DNA from: an uncultured Bradyrhizobium sp.
GTDB lineage: Bacteria; Pseudomonadota; Alphaproteobacteria; Rhizobiales; Xanthobacteraceae
Assembly: GCF_947648125.1 (NCBI RefSeq)
Contig: NZ_CANSMR010000010.1
Coordinates: forward strand, 124,001-188,000
Reading direction: 5' to 3'
DNA: 64,000 bases
Shown: positions 8,507 through 16,213 of the stretch, in pieces
How positions within the stretch are numbered: position 1 is the stretch's first letter
Layout of the letters: each line of letters starts with the position of its first letter
The notes under the pieces: generated by a model
The model's input: only the letters and a program-made list of their open reading frames with translations
Told to the model about the DNA's origin: nothing
The model's database searches: none
Made by a program: the position numbers and the translations under genes

Positions 8507-9244
8507 ATGCAACAGCACAAGATCGTTTCGCGTGACGAATGGATCGCGGCCCGCAAGGCGCTGATGACCCGCGAGAAGGAACTTACCCGGGCCCGCGAGG
8601 CACTGAGCCAGGAGCGCCGCGAACTGCCGTGGGTGAAGGTCGACAAGGACTACGTGTTCGACGGACCGGATGGCAAGGTGACGCTCGGCGATCTCTTCAA
8701 GGGCAGGCCGCAGCTCGTGGTGCAGCACGTGATGTTCGCGCCGGAGTGGGACGCAGCCTGCAAGAGCTGCTCGTTCTGGGTCGACGGCTTCGACCGCATG
8801 GTGCCGCATCTGGCGGCGCGCGACACCACGATGGTGGCGATCTCGCTTGCGCCGTTGGCCAAGCTCGAGGCCTTCAAGCAGCGGATGGGCTGGACCTTCG
8901 ACTGGGTGTCGTCGGGCGCCAACGACTTCAATTACGATTACGGCGTGTCGTTCACGCAAGGCCAGATCGATGCGGGGGACGCGAAATACAATTATGGAAC
9001 GACCCCGCTCTATGGTCCCGAACTGCCCGGCATCAGCGTGTTCTTCCGCGACGAGAAAGGGAGCGTGTTCCACACCTACTCGACCTTCGCGCGCGGCCTC
9101 GACATGATGAATGCCGCCTATCACTATCTCGACCTGACGCCGCTCGGCCGCCACGAGGAAGGGTTGCCCTATCCGATGGATTGGGTGCGGCTACGTGACC
9201 AGTACCAACCGGCGCCGGTTCAGGCATCCTGCTGTCACTCCTGA
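8507..9244 (+). CDS. DUF899-family thioredoxin-like protein
   Basis: A 245-residue protein. It begins with the helical VSRDEWIAARKALMTREKELTR segment, then a thioredoxin-like fold with a CKSC motif (residues 85-88) in the EWDAACKSCSFWVDGFD region, as in DUF899 proteins. The end has the YPMDWVRLRDQY block, followed by a terminal QASCCHS with a vicinal Cys pair. AAAGGAG lies just upstream of ATG 8507, 18 bases after the SRPBCC gene, so it is in the arsR operon. DUF899 proteins are thought to be redox-related but lack an assigned reaction. Confidence 0.85.
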   Translation: MQQHKIVSRDEWIAARKALMTREKELTRAREALSQERRELPWVKVDKDYVFDGPDGKVTLGDLFKGRPQLVVQHVMFAPEWDAACKSCSFWVDGFDRMVPHLAARDTTMVAISLAPLAKLEAFKQRMGWTFDWVSSGANDFNYDYGVSFTQGQIDAGDAKYNYGTTPLYGPELPGISVFFRDEKGSVFHTYSTFARGLDMMNAAYHYLDLTPLGRHEEGLPYPMDWVRLRDQYQPAPVQASCCHS

Positions 9245-9245
9245 T

Positions 9246-9304
9246 CGTCATTGCGAGCCAACAGGTCGCGCGAGTGCGCGCCCCGTTGGCTCCGCGCAAT
9301 GACG
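9246..9304. repeat. Palindromic intergenic repeat, CGTCATTGCGAG family
   Basis: One long imperfect hairpin: CGTCATTGCG...GCCAAC..GG.CGCGCGA pairs with CGCGC.CC.GTTGGC...CGCAATGACG. It lies between the DUF899 and DUF1428 genes. This is the simplest copy of the family also seen at 3596-3717 and 5436-5524. Confidence 0.75.
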
Positions 9305-9329
9305 GGGAACCAGATAACAGGAAACGCCC

Positions 9330-9689
9330 ATGCCCTACGTCGATGGTTTCGTCGTCGCCGTGCCGAAGAAGAAACTCAAAGCCTACGCCCAGCTCTCGAA
9401 AATGGCCGGCAAGGTCTGGCGCGAACACGGCGCGCTGGATTATCGCGAATGGGTCGCCGACGACGTCAAGCCGGGCAAGCTGACCTCGTTTCCGCAAAGC
9501 GTGAAACTGAAGGCCGGCGAAACCGTCGTGTTCGCCTGGATCACCTACAAGTCGCGCGCCCAGCGCGACAGGATCAACGCCAAGGTGATGGCCGATCCTC
9601 GCCTGGCGTCGTCGATGGATCCGAAGACGGCGCCGTTCGATGTCAAGCGCATGATCTATGGCGGCTTTACCAGCCTGGTGAAGGTCTGA
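9330..9689 (+). CDS. DUF1428-family protein
   Basis: A 119-residue protein matching the DUF1428 pattern: MPYVDGFVVAVPKKKLKAY at the N-terminus, a central WREHGALDYREWVADD segment, VFAWITYKSRAQRDRINAKV, and the end FDVKRMIYGGFTSLV. The fold is dimeric alpha-beta barrel-like. DUF1428 genes are often near ArsR/SRPBCC/DUF899 genes, and here the gene lies 85 bases downstream of DUF899, separated only by a palindromic repeat, so it likely belongs to the same unit. Function unknown. Confidence 0.85.
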   Translation: MPYVDGFVVAVPKKKLKAYAQLSKMAGKVWREHGALDYREWVADDVKPGKLTSFPQSVKLKAGETVVFAWITYKSRAQRDRINAKVMADPRLASSMDPKTAPFDVKRMIYGGFTSLVKV

Positions 9690-9764
9690 GGCGTCGCGCT
9701 TTCGCCGCAATCCGTGCAGTAACTGGCTGTTAAACATCACGCGCGGCAAGTGGCGCGTTGCCGC

Positions 9765-9792
9765 TTGCGTTTGCTTGGTGATCCCGTATACT
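9765..9792 (+). promoter_or_regulatory. Possible promoter for membrane-protein gene
   Basis: TTGCGT (9765-9770) and TATACT (9787-9792) with a 16-base spacer resemble a sigma-70 promoter. The -10 box overlaps the first bases of the inverted repeat at 9790-9806. Confidence 0.5.
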
Positions 9793-9806
9793 TTGCATTA
9801 CAAAGT
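9790..9806. promoter_or_regulatory. Inverted-repeat operator, copy 1 (ACTTTG-N5-CAAAGT)
   Basis: ACTTTG at 9790-9795 and CAAAGT at 9801-9806 are perfect inverted arms around CATTA. The site sits at the likely -10/+1 region, 11 bases before the ATG of the membrane-protein gene. The same arms and spacing recur at 10825-10841, and a winged-helix regulator is encoded between the two copies. Confidence 0.75.
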
Positions 9807-9817
9807 TCGGGCGAATC

Positions 9818-10435
9818 ATGCGCGACCTCGACAAGGCGTTGGCCGATATTCTCGCGATCCGCAGCCAGATTGCGGCAGGAACCGCATTCCGCGGCTACGG
9901 TCCGGCGACGGTCGCCGCCACCAGCGGCATCGCGCTGGTCACGGCGCTTGCCCAATATCTCTGGCTCGCCGATCCCACCGGCCATCCGATCGTATTCCTC
10001 GCGGGCTGGGCCGCAGCCGCGTTCCTCTCTGCGGTCTTGATCTGGATCGAGATGCAGGCGCGCTCGCGGCGGCATCATTCGGGCCTGGCGGACGCGATGG
10101 TCCAGCAGGCGATCGAGCAATTCGTTCCGGCTGTTATCGCCGGCGTGCTGCTCGCGATCCTGCAATGGAAATTCGCGCCCGAGACGCTGTGGATGCTGCC
10201 CGGCCTGTGGCAGGTGCTGGTCAGCCTCGGCGTATTCGCCTCGGTTCGGCTGCTGCCGCGCACCATCGCGCTCGGCGGCGCCTGGTATTTCCTGTCGGGC
10301 TTCACGGTGTTGCTGATCGCAAGCCAGAGCCACACACTGTCGCCCTGGACCATGGGCCTGCCATTCGCGATCGGCCAGTTGCTGCTCGCAGCACTGTTGT
10401 ATTTCGCTTCCGGAGGCAATGATGTCGAAGACTGA
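9818..10435 (+). CDS. Six-TM membrane protein of unknown function, linked to a winged-helix regulator
   Basis: A 205-residue protein that I do not recognise by family name. The N-terminus (MRDLDKALADILAIRSQIAAG) is amphipathic and cytosolic-looking. About six hydrophobic segments follow: residues 28-50, 57-77, 103-122, 131-148, 150-170 and 181-198. The first two are linked by a short loop, and an Arg/His-rich loop (QARSRRHHSG) precedes the third. No transporter or enzyme motif is visible. Its 3' end overlaps the regulator gene by 14 bases, so the two are translationally coupled. No Shine-Dalgarno precedes ATG 9818. It is probably controlled by the inverted repeat at 9790-9806. Confidence 0.8.
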   Translation: MRDLDKALADILAIRSQIAAGTAFRGYGPATVAATSGIALVTALAQYLWLADPTGHPIVFLAGWAAAAFLSAVLIWIEMQARSRRHHSGLADAMVQQAIEQFVPAVIAGVLLAILQWKFAPETLWMLPGLWQVLVSLGVFASVRLLPRTIALGGAWYFLSGFTVLLIASQSHTLSPWTMGLPFAIGQLLLAALLYFASGGNDVED

Positions 10436-10802
10436 CGTGACCACCGCGCCATTCGCTTATGATGGCCTCGACCGCGTCATCCACGAGAAGGCGCGGCTCG
10501 GCCTGCTGACCTCGCTGATGGCGCATCCGAAGGGGCTCGCCTTCGCCGATCTCAAGCAGCTCTGCGGCCTGACCGACGGCAATCTCAGCCGGCATCTGCA
10601 GGTTTTGCAGGAGGCCGGCCTCGTCGACGTCATCAAGGGCTATGAAGGCAATCGTCCGCACACCACCTGTCGCCTGACCAAGAGTGGCCGCCGCCGCTTC
10701 CTCGATTATCTCGCTGTGCTCGAGCAACTGGTGCGCGACGCGGCCAAAGCCGCCGGCAAGCACGAAGGCGCGCCCGGACGGCTCGGCGTTCAGACGATTT
10801 GA
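10422..10802 (+). CDS. Winged-helix transcriptional regulator (HTH_34 / MarR-like)
   Basis: A compact 126-residue DNA-binding protein. LDRVIHEKARLGLLTSLMAHPKGLAFADLKQLCGLTDGNLSRHLQVLQEAGLV gives helix-turn-helix with NLSRHLQVL as the recognition helix. GYEGNRPHTTCRLTKSGRRRFLDYL forms the wing and last helix. There is no effector domain beyond the dimerisation helix. ATG 10422 is preferred over ATG 10419 because GGAGG (10412-10416) is then five bases away. The gene is coupled to the membrane-protein gene upstream. The matching palindromes before the first and third genes suggest it regulates both. Confidence 0.88.
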   Translation: MSKTDVTTAPFAYDGLDRVIHEKARLGLLTSLMAHPKGLAFADLKQLCGLTDGNLSRHLQVLQEAGLVDVIKGYEGNRPHTTCRLTKSGRRRFLDYLAVLEQLVRDAAKAAGKHEGAPGRLGVQTI

Positions 10803-10824
10803 TTATTCCATTTTTTACCCGGAG

Positions 10825-10841
10825 ACTTTGTGATGCAAAGT
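10825..10841. promoter_or_regulatory. Inverted-repeat operator, copy 2 (ACTTTG-N5-CAAAGT)
   Basis: ACTTTG at 10825-10830 and CAAAGT at 10836-10841 flank TGATG. The site spans the gap after GGAG (10821-10824) and the ATG at 10833, so the operator overlaps the translation start of the cis-prenyltransferase gene. It has the same arms and spacing as copy 1, about 1 kb upstream. Confidence 0.75.
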
Positions 10842-11573
10842 AATGTTGCGCTCAAGCCGGAAGCCGTGGCAAGGCTCCATGTCGGTATCATCATGGACGG
10901 CAACGGCCGCTGGGCGACGCGGCGCGGCCTGTCGCGCCTGCGTGGACATGAGGCGGGCGTCGAGGCGATCCGCCGCATCGTCGAGGCCGCACCGGACCAG
11001 GGCGTCGGCACGCTGACGCTCTACGCGTTCTCGAGCGACAATTGGCGCCGTCCGAAGGCCGAGGTCACGGCGCTGATGGGGCTGTTGCGGTTCTATCTCG
11101 CCAACGAGATCGCAGCCCTCGTGCGCAACGGCGTTCGTCTCACCGTGATCGGCCGCCGCGACCGGCTGCCCGACGGCATCGCCGCCGCGATCACGCGCGC
11201 CGAGGCCGAGACCGCGGACGGCACCACGCTGCATCTGCGCATCGCGATCGACTATTCGGCGCGCGACGCCATCCTGAACGCCGCCGCGCGTGCCGCCGGT
11301 GCAGGCCAGCTGAGCCGCGAGGCTTTTGCCGATCTCATCACCGGCGAAGCCGGCCTGCGCGACGTCGACCTGATCATCCGCACCTCGGGCGAGAAGCGGC
11401 TGTCGGACTTCCTGCTCTGGGAAGGCGCCTACGCCGAGCTGCATTTCACCGAGCGGATGTGGCCCGAATTCAATGCCCACGATCTCGCCGACGCGCTCGC
11501 CTCCTTCAATCGCCGCGAGCGCCGCTTCGGCGGACTGACCGCGATCGCGCCGGCAGAGGTGGCGAACCTCTAG
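10833..11573 (+). CDS. Cis-prenyltransferase (undecaprenyl diphosphate synthase family)
   Basis: A 246-residue member of the UppS family. The first conserved block, [12 protein letters not shown], contains the catalytic Asp22 and the diphosphate-binding GNGR, and RGHEAG follows. SSDNWRRP is at about 67-74, and the late block [21 protein letters not shown] carries the Arg/Ser and Glu used for IPP and Mg binding. These enzymes condense IPP in cis to make polyprenyl diphosphates. A housekeeping uppS usually sits with frr, cdsA and dxr; none of these is here, so this is probably a second, specialised copy. Its start codon lies within the operator-like repeat, which suggests regulated expression. 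Confidence 0.9.
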   Translation: MQSNVALKPEAVARLHVGIIMDGNGRWATRRGLSRLRGHEAGVEAIRRIVEAAPDQGVGTLTLYAFSSDNWRRPKAEVTALMGLLRFYLANEIAALVRNGVRLTVIGRRDRLPDGIAAAITRAEAETADGTTLHLRIAIDYSARDAILNAAARAAGAGQLSREAFADLITGEAGLRDVDLIIRTSGEKRLSDFLLWEGAYAELHFTERMWPEFNAHDLADALASFNRRERRFGGLTAIAPAEVANL

Positions 11574-11682
11574 CGCGCAGTCGCGCTTCCAGTAGTTCCT
11601 AAAGCCCGGCCGGGGGTTGGGCTCTCCTTACACAAGATGCGGGGACGAACGATCACGCCAACCAAAGCGGGAGCGATCATCC

Positions 11683-13209
11683 ATGCGCATTCTTCTCATC
11701 AACGTGCCTCATCCGGCGATCGGTAGCCGGATCCCCGACGATCATTTGCCGCCGCTCGGGCTGCTGTCGATCGGCGGTCCCCTGATCGACGATGGACATG
11801 AAGTCCGGCTTCTCGATGCCGAGTTCGGGCCGATGCCGCTTGCCGCTATCCTGGCGGAGGCATCGCGGTTTTCGCCGGATGCGGTCCTGCTCGGCCATTC
11901 CGGCTCGACCTCGGGCCATCCGGTCATCACCGAGGTGGCGCAGGCGATCGTCAGGGCGGTGCCCGGGACGCTGATCGTCTATGGCGGCGTATTCCCGACC
12001 TATCACTGGCGTGAAGTGCTGCGCGAGGAGCCTTACGTCACCGCGATCGTGCGCGGCGAGGGCGAAGAGACTGTGCGCCGCCTGATGCGGGCGCTGGAAT
12101 ATGGCGGCGATCTCGGCAGCGTCGACGGCATCGCATTCCGCGACGATGGTGGACCGCGTGCCACACGGCCCGCGCCCGTCATCCGCGATCTCGATGCCTA
12201 TCGCGTCGGCTGGGAGTTGATCGATCACGCGCGCTACAGCTACTGGGGAGGGCTGCGCGCCGTCGTGGTGCAGTTCTCGCGCGGCTGTCCGCATCTCTGC
12301 AACTATTGCGGCCAGCGCGGCTTCTGGACTCGATGGCGGCACCGCGATCCCGTGCGCTTTGCCAAGGAATTGGCACGGCTCCATCGCGAGCACGGTGTCA
12401 AGGTGATCAACTTCGCCGACGAGAACCCGACTGTCTCGAAGAAAGCCTGGCGGACCTTCCTCGAGGCCCTGATCGCGGAGAATGTCGATTTGATCCTGGT
12501 CGGCTCGACCCGCGCCGACGACATCGTCCGCGATGCCGACATCCTGCATCTCTACAAGAAGGCTGGCTGGCAGCGCTTCCTGCTCGGCATGGAGAATACC
12601 GACGAGAAGACGCTGGAGCTGATCCGCAAGGGCGCGACCACCACGATCGATCGCGAGGCCATCCGTCTGATGCGCCGGCACGGCATCCTGTCGATGGCGA
12701 CCTGGGTGGTCGGCTTCGAGGAGGAGACCGATCGCGATCACTGGCGCGGTTTGCGGCAGCTGTTGTCCTACGATCCCGATCAGATCCAGATGCTATACGT
12801 CACGCCGCATCGCTGGACGCCGTATTTCCGTCTCGCGGCAGAACGGCGCGTCATCCAGACCGATCGCCGGCTCTGGGACTACAAGCATCAGGTGCTGGCG
12901 ACACGGCACATGCCGCCGTGGCGGGTGCTGCTCTGGTTCAAGTTCACCGAGATGGTGCTGCAATGCCGCCCGAAGGCCTTGCTCCGCGTGCTGTTGCATC
13001 GCGACGCCGGACTTCGTCATGCCATGCGCTGGTACACGCAGATGGGACGCCGGGTCTGGCCGCACGAGATTCTCGGCTTCCTGCGCGCTCGCAGGTTGAG
13101 GCACGGGCCGACGGTGCGGGAATTTTGGGGCGCGCCGCAGGATACGGAAGAGGAATCGATGTCGTCGCAGCGGCCTGAGCGCCGCGTCGGTACATCACGC
13201 GCAGCGTAA
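11683..13209 (+). CDS. B12-binding radical SAM protein, BchE-like
   Basis: A 508-residue protein with an N-terminal cobalamin-binding domain (residues 1-150: LPPLGLLSIGGPLIDDGHEV and the YGGVFPTYHW region) and a radical SAM domain with the 4Fe-4S motif CPHLCNYC near residues 205-212. It resembles proteins annotated as anaerobic Mg-protoporphyrin IX monomethyl ester cyclase (BchE-like), including FADENPT and the LLGMENTDE segment. No other bacteriochlorophyll gene lies nearby, so a chlorophyll role is doubtful and another oxygen-independent transformation is possible. ATG 11683 has GGGAG nine bases upstream. The frame is open further upstream without a plausible start. Confidence 0.85.
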   Translation: MRILLINVPHPAIGSRIPDDHLPPLGLLSIGGPLIDDGHEVRLLDAEFGPMPLAAILAEASRFSPDAVLLGHSGSTSGHPVITEVAQAIVRAVPGTLIVYGGVFPTYHWREVLREEPYVTAIVRGEGEETVRRLMRALEYGGDLGSVDGIAFRDDGGPRATRPAPVIRDLDAYRVGWELIDHARYSYWGGLRAVVVQFSRGCPHLCNYCGQRGFWTRWRHRDPVRFAKELARLHREHGVKVINFADENPTVSKKAWRTFLEALIAENVDLILVGSTRADDIVRDADILHLYKKAGWQRFLLGMENTDEKTLELIRKGATTTIDREAIRLMRRHGILSMATWVVGFEEETDRDHWRGLRQLLSYDPDQIQMLYVTPHRWTPYFRLAAERRVIQTDRRLWDYKHQVLATRHMPPWRVLLWFKFTEMVLQCRPKALLRVLLHRDAGLRHAMRWYTQMGRRVWPHEILGFLRARRLRHGPTVREFWGAPQDTEEESMSSQRPERRVGTSRAA

Positions 13210-13244
13210 ATCGATACCGTCATGCCGTCTTCTGGATAACTGGC

Positions 13245-13273
13245 GCTGATGACTGGACGTTGGAGTCATCAGC
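13245..13273. terminator. Hairpin after the radical SAM gene
   Basis: GCTGATGACT (13245-13254) pairs perfectly with AGTCATCAGC (13264-13273) around a 9-base loop. There is no T-run, so it may act as a Rho-assisted terminator or an mRNA stabiliser. Confidence 0.5.
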
Positions 13274-13333
13274 ACGATAATTTCCAGATCGGCTGCGCAG
13301 AACAAAAAGAACCGTGGCGGTCGAGGCTTTGAG

Positions 13334-13744
13334 TTGAGCATACAGGTTGCGATTCTAAAAATATTGGCCAGTCACGTCAGCGGGAGAGCCACGCTCGATT
13401 CACTCAAGCACGACCTCGCCATTCTCTCCTCGAGCGGCGACGATTGGCATGCGCGGATCAAGCGCCTGGCGTCTCGGGTTTTCGAACTCGACATCTTTAG
13501 CAATCGCTATGTGCTGCGTGACGTCGAAGGCTGGGAGATCACAGCGGCCGGTCGTGAGTTCCTGCGCGCGCTGGAGGCCGTCACGCAAGATAATCTGCCG
13601 CCTGTGCCATTGGCCGAGCCCGCAATCCGCGAAGAGGGCAAGCTGATCGTGGTCGGTCACCGCTTCAGGAACAAGGCACGGCCGCAGCGTGACCCGGAGC
13701 CGAGTGCATCGGTGCGCCGCCGGCCGTTCCGCGAGCCGCGTTGA
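13334..13744 (+). CDS. Conserved small protein with winged-helix-like N-terminus
   Basis: A 136-residue protein beginning MSIQVAILKILASHVSGRATLDSLKHDLAIL. I remember this opening as a family repeated in Bradyrhizobium genomes with no assigned function. Residues 1-90 look like a small winged helix (VFELDIFSNRYVLRDVEGWEITAAGREFLRALE). The C-terminal third is basic and Pro/Arg-rich (RRRPFREPR) and probably disordered. The start is TTG 13334, inferred from the family pattern; no ATG fits. It follows a hairpin and is likely transcribed alone. Confidence 0.72.
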   Translation: MSIQVAILKILASHVSGRATLDSLKHDLAILSSSGDDWHARIKRLASRVFELDIFSNRYVLRDVEGWEITAAGREFLRALEAVTQDNLPPVPLAEPAIREEGKLIVVGHRFRNKARPQRDPEPSASVRRRPFREPR

Positions 13745-13798
13745 ACCTCATGGCCCCGCGCGCGACCTAACTTCGGGACGTGGCTCTGGAGGTCGCAA

Positions 13799-13954
13799 AT
13801 GACTGCTTTGGCTCAATCGATCGCGCGCGTATTCCCGGCCAATTCGCTTCGGAGCAATATCGCTCGGCATGTCCTGCTGTTCGCCTTTGCGGCGTTGTTC
13901 GTCGCGGTGCTCAGGGCAAGCTATGGCCTCGATCTGAGCGCGGGCTTCTTCTGA
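13799..13954 (+). CDS. Small single-TM protein, 51 residues
   Basis: This is a short gene with a good ribosome site: GGAGG at 13788-13792, six bases before ATG 13799. The peptide runs from MTALAQSIARVF to the end LSAGFF. Residues 25-42 (VLLFAFAALFVAVLRASY) form one hydrophobic helix after a basic segment. Similar small membrane peptides with an SYGLDLS-type ending are familiar from Bradyrhizobium. Function unknown; the stop is TGA at 13952-13954. Confidence 0.6.
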   Translation: MTALAQSIARVFPANSLRSNIARHVLLFAFAALFVAVLRASYGLDLSAGFF

Positions 13955-14043
13955 TTTTTCCGGCGGCACGTCATATTGGGTTAACCGGACCGGGATAGCT
14001 AAGCGTACGCTTTCCTTGCATCTCGAACCCGGGCCGATCTTCC

Positions 14044-14193
14044 ATGGATAAGCCGATGCGCTGCCGGTGCGGCAGGATGCGCACCATTGTGCTCGACAAG
14101 CATTTCCGGACCGCGCTGATTTGCCCCAAATGCGATGAGATCGAGCTGGCCGGGCCGGCCAAGCCGGAGGAACCGGTGTTGACCGTACGATAG
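14044..14193 (+). CDS. Possible 49-residue zinc-ribbon-like protein
   Basis: Starting at ATG 14044, a 49-codon frame encodes a peptide with RCRCGRMRTIVLDKHFRTAL followed by ICPKCDEIEL. The Cys pairs (CRC and CPKC) are arranged like a small zinc knuckle. A TAG stop follows at 14191. No strong ribosome site is seen, so the evidence is the Cys pattern and an open frame in a gene gap. Confidence 0.42.
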   Translation: MDKPMRCRCGRMRTIVLDKHFRTALICPKCDEIELAGPAKPEEPVLTVR

Positions 14194-14259
14194 CGCGGTC
14201 GTTTTCGGCACCGAAACACGCTAGGTTCCGTTTGACGAAACGGTCCAAAGCGAAACCCG

Positions 14260-15498
14260 ATGCCGCATCCTTCCGATACTACCGCCGTCACCCTTGCTGA
14301 CGTGACTCTTGCAGACGTGCGCCGTGCCGCCGACGTGATCCGGGATTCGGTCATGGTCACGGCGTGCAACGAGAGCCGCACGCTGGGCGAAATCTGCGGC
14401 TGCCGCCTGTTCCTCAAATTCGAGAACCTGCAGTTCACCTCGACCTTCAAGGAGCGCGGTGCGCTGAACCGGCTGCAGGCGCTGTCCCCCGAAGAGCGCA
14501 AGCGCGGGGTGATCGCGATGTCGGCCGGCAATCATGCCCAGGGCGTGGCCTATCACGCCAGGCGGCTCGGCGTCCCCGCCACCATCGTGATGCCGGTGGG
14601 CACGCCGATGGTGAAGATCGAGAACACCAGGCGGCACGGCGCCGAGGTCATCATCACCGGACAGACGCTGGAGGAATGCTTCGCGTTCGTCAGCACGCAT
14701 GCCGCAGAGCGCGGCCTGATCCTGATCCACCCCTATGACGATCCGCTGATCATTGCAGGACAGGGCACGATCGGGCTCGAAATGCTCGAGGCGGTGCCGG
14801 AGCTCGATATCCTGGTGGTGCCGATCGGCGGCGGCGGGCTGATTTCGGGTATCGCCACCGCCGCGAAGGCGATCAAGCCGTCGGTGCAAATCGTCGGCGT
14901 GCAGGCCCAGCTCTATCCGTCGATGTACAATGCCATCAAAGGCGAGCAGCTGCCGATGCGCGGCGATACGCTTGCGGAGGGTATCGCGGTCAAGGCGCCC
15001 GGGCAGATCACCACCAGAATCGTCCGCGAACTCGTCGACGACATCGTGCTGGTCAGTGAGGACCAGATCGAGCGCGCGGTCGCGACCCTGATCTCGATCG
15101 AGAAAACGGTGGTCGAGGGCGCCGGTGCCGCCGGCCTCGCGGCGGTGCTCGCGGCACCCGAACGCTTCGCCGGCAGCTCAGTCGGCCTCGTGCTGACCGG
15201 CGGCAATATCGACACAAGGCTGATCGCCTCGGTGCTGACCCGCGAGCTGGCGCGCGAGGGGCGGCTGACCCAATTGGCGCTCGACATCGTCGACCGGCCC
15301 GGACAGCTCGCGGCGGTGTCGATCCTGCTTGCGGATGCCGGCGCCAACATCATCGAGGTCTCGCACCAGCGCACCTTTTCCGATCTGCCGGCCAAGGCGA
15401 CGCTGCTCGAGCTCGTGATCGAAACCCGCGACCGCGCGCATCTGGAAGAGGTGCTGGCGAGGCTCGGCGCCGAGGGATTTGCGGTGCGCGAGAGCTAG
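14260..15498 (+). CDS. ilvA: Threonine ammonia-lyase with ACT domain
   Basis: A 412-residue fold-type II PLP enzyme that converts threonine to 2-oxobutanoate, the first step toward isoleucine. The PLP lysine is K64 in TSTFKERGALN, AGNHAQGVAYHA binds substrate and cofactor, and the phosphate-binding glycine loop is GGGGLISG. The last 80 residues (LALDIVDRPGQLAAVSILLADAGANI onward) form one ACT domain, typical of the shorter threonine dehydratases in alphaproteobacteria. The gene is monocistronic, followed by a palindromic repeat. A catabolic role (TdcB-like) or serine dehydratase activity cannot be excluded from sequence. Confidence 0.9.
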   Translation: MPHPSDTTAVTLADVTLADVRRAADVIRDSVMVTACNESRTLGEICGCRLFLKFENLQFTSTFKERGALNRLQALSPEERKRGVIAMSAGNHAQGVAYHARRLGVPATIVMPVGTPMVKIENTRRHGAEVIITGQTLEECFAFVSTHAAERGLILIHPYDDPLIIAGQGTIGLEMLEAVPELDILVVPIGGGGLISGIATAAKAIKPSVQIVGVQAQLYPSMYNAIKGEQLPMRGDTLAEGIAVKAPGQITTRIVRELVDDIVLVSEDQIERAVATLISIEKTVVEGAGAAGLAAVLAAPERFAGSSVGLVLTGGNIDTRLIASVLTRELAREGRLTQLALDIVDRPGQLAAVSILLADAGANIIEVSHQRTFSDLPAKATLLELVIETRDRAHLEEVLARLGAEGFAVRES

Positions 15499-15540
15499 CT
15501 AGCAGCGCTTTGCGCACCCGCGAGTCGAAGCACCTGAACC

Positions 15541-15668
15541 GTCATCCTGAGGAGCCGCGAAGCGGCGTCTCGAAGGATGAATCGGCCACCAGCCGGGCTG
15601 TGCATCCTTCGAGACGCGCTACGCGCTCCTCCGGCGACAAAGGCGAAGCCTTTGCGCGGGGATGACGG
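15541..15668. repeat. Palindromic intergenic repeat, CGTCATCCTGAGGAG family
   Basis: The region starts CGTCATCCTGAGGAG and ends GGGGATGACGG. Inside, GCGTCTCGAAGGATG pairs with CATCCTTCGAGACGC. It lies between the convergent ilvA and DUF1697 genes, where it could end both transcripts. Confidence 0.75.
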
Positions 15669-15690
15669 GTGTAAGGCCTGTGACCTAGAC

Positions 15691-16206
15691 TTAATTATCG
15701 CCCGCCGCGAGCTCGGCGAGCTTCGCGATCGTGTTGAGGTTGCGCGCGGTGCCGTTGGCGGCGGCGGGGATCTTCAGCTTCGAGCGGCCCATGCCGCTGC
15801 CATAGGCGACATAGATCTCGCGCTTGCCGAGCCGCATCTGCTCGTCCTGCTGGCCCTTGATGTCCTTCAGGGCGTCCTTGGGCGGTGGCTCGTCGAGGAA
15901 GATCGCGACCGTCGTGTTCGGCGGTGCCTTCGGAAACGGATTGGCCTTCAGCACCGCGGCGATCTCGTCCGCGCTCCGCACCGCGACGCCGACCGGCTTG
16001 CCGGCATAGGCGTGCAGCCGCTTCTCCAGCGCGGCCTTGACCTTTGGCGCGCCGAGCTTCGAGGAGAACACGACATTGCCGCTGGCGATATAGGTCTGCA
16101 CGTCGGCAAATCCCGCGTCGACGCACATCGCCGTCAACTCGGTCATCGGCAGCTTGCCGGTGCCGCCGACATTGACCGCGCGCAGCAAGGCGACGTAACG
16201 CGGCAT
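15691..16206 (-). CDS. DUF1697-family protein
   Basis: A 171-residue protein with the DUF1697 pattern. MPRYVALLRAVNVGGTGKLPMTELTAM and YIASGNVVFSS are the strongest family marks, and the C-terminal TARNLNTIAKLAEL is the usual ending. Start ATG 16206 lies seven bases after the stop of the GST gene, so the two form an operon. GTG 16209 is an alternative one codon earlier. No enzymatic activity is assigned to the family. Confidence 0.9.
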   Translation of the reverse strand: MPRYVALLRAVNVGGTGKLPMTELTAMCVDAGFADVQTYIASGNVVFSSKLGAPKVKAALEKRLHAYAGKPVGVAVRSADEIAAVLKANPFPKAPPNTTVAIFLDEPPPKDALKDIKGQQDEQMRLGKREIYVAYGSGMGRSKLKIPAAANGTARNLNTIAKLAELAAGDN

Positions 16207-16213
16207 CACGATC

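Noticed and set aside
3596-9304. CGTCATTGCGAG palindromes as insertion sequences
   Set aside because: They have no transposase and are only 60-120 bases long. They are better described as dispersed palindromic repeats.
10833-11573. Housekeeping uppS
   Set aside because: The family fits, but the neighbours (frr, cdsA, dxr) are missing and it lies in a small regulated unit, so I describe it as a paralogue without a gene symbol.
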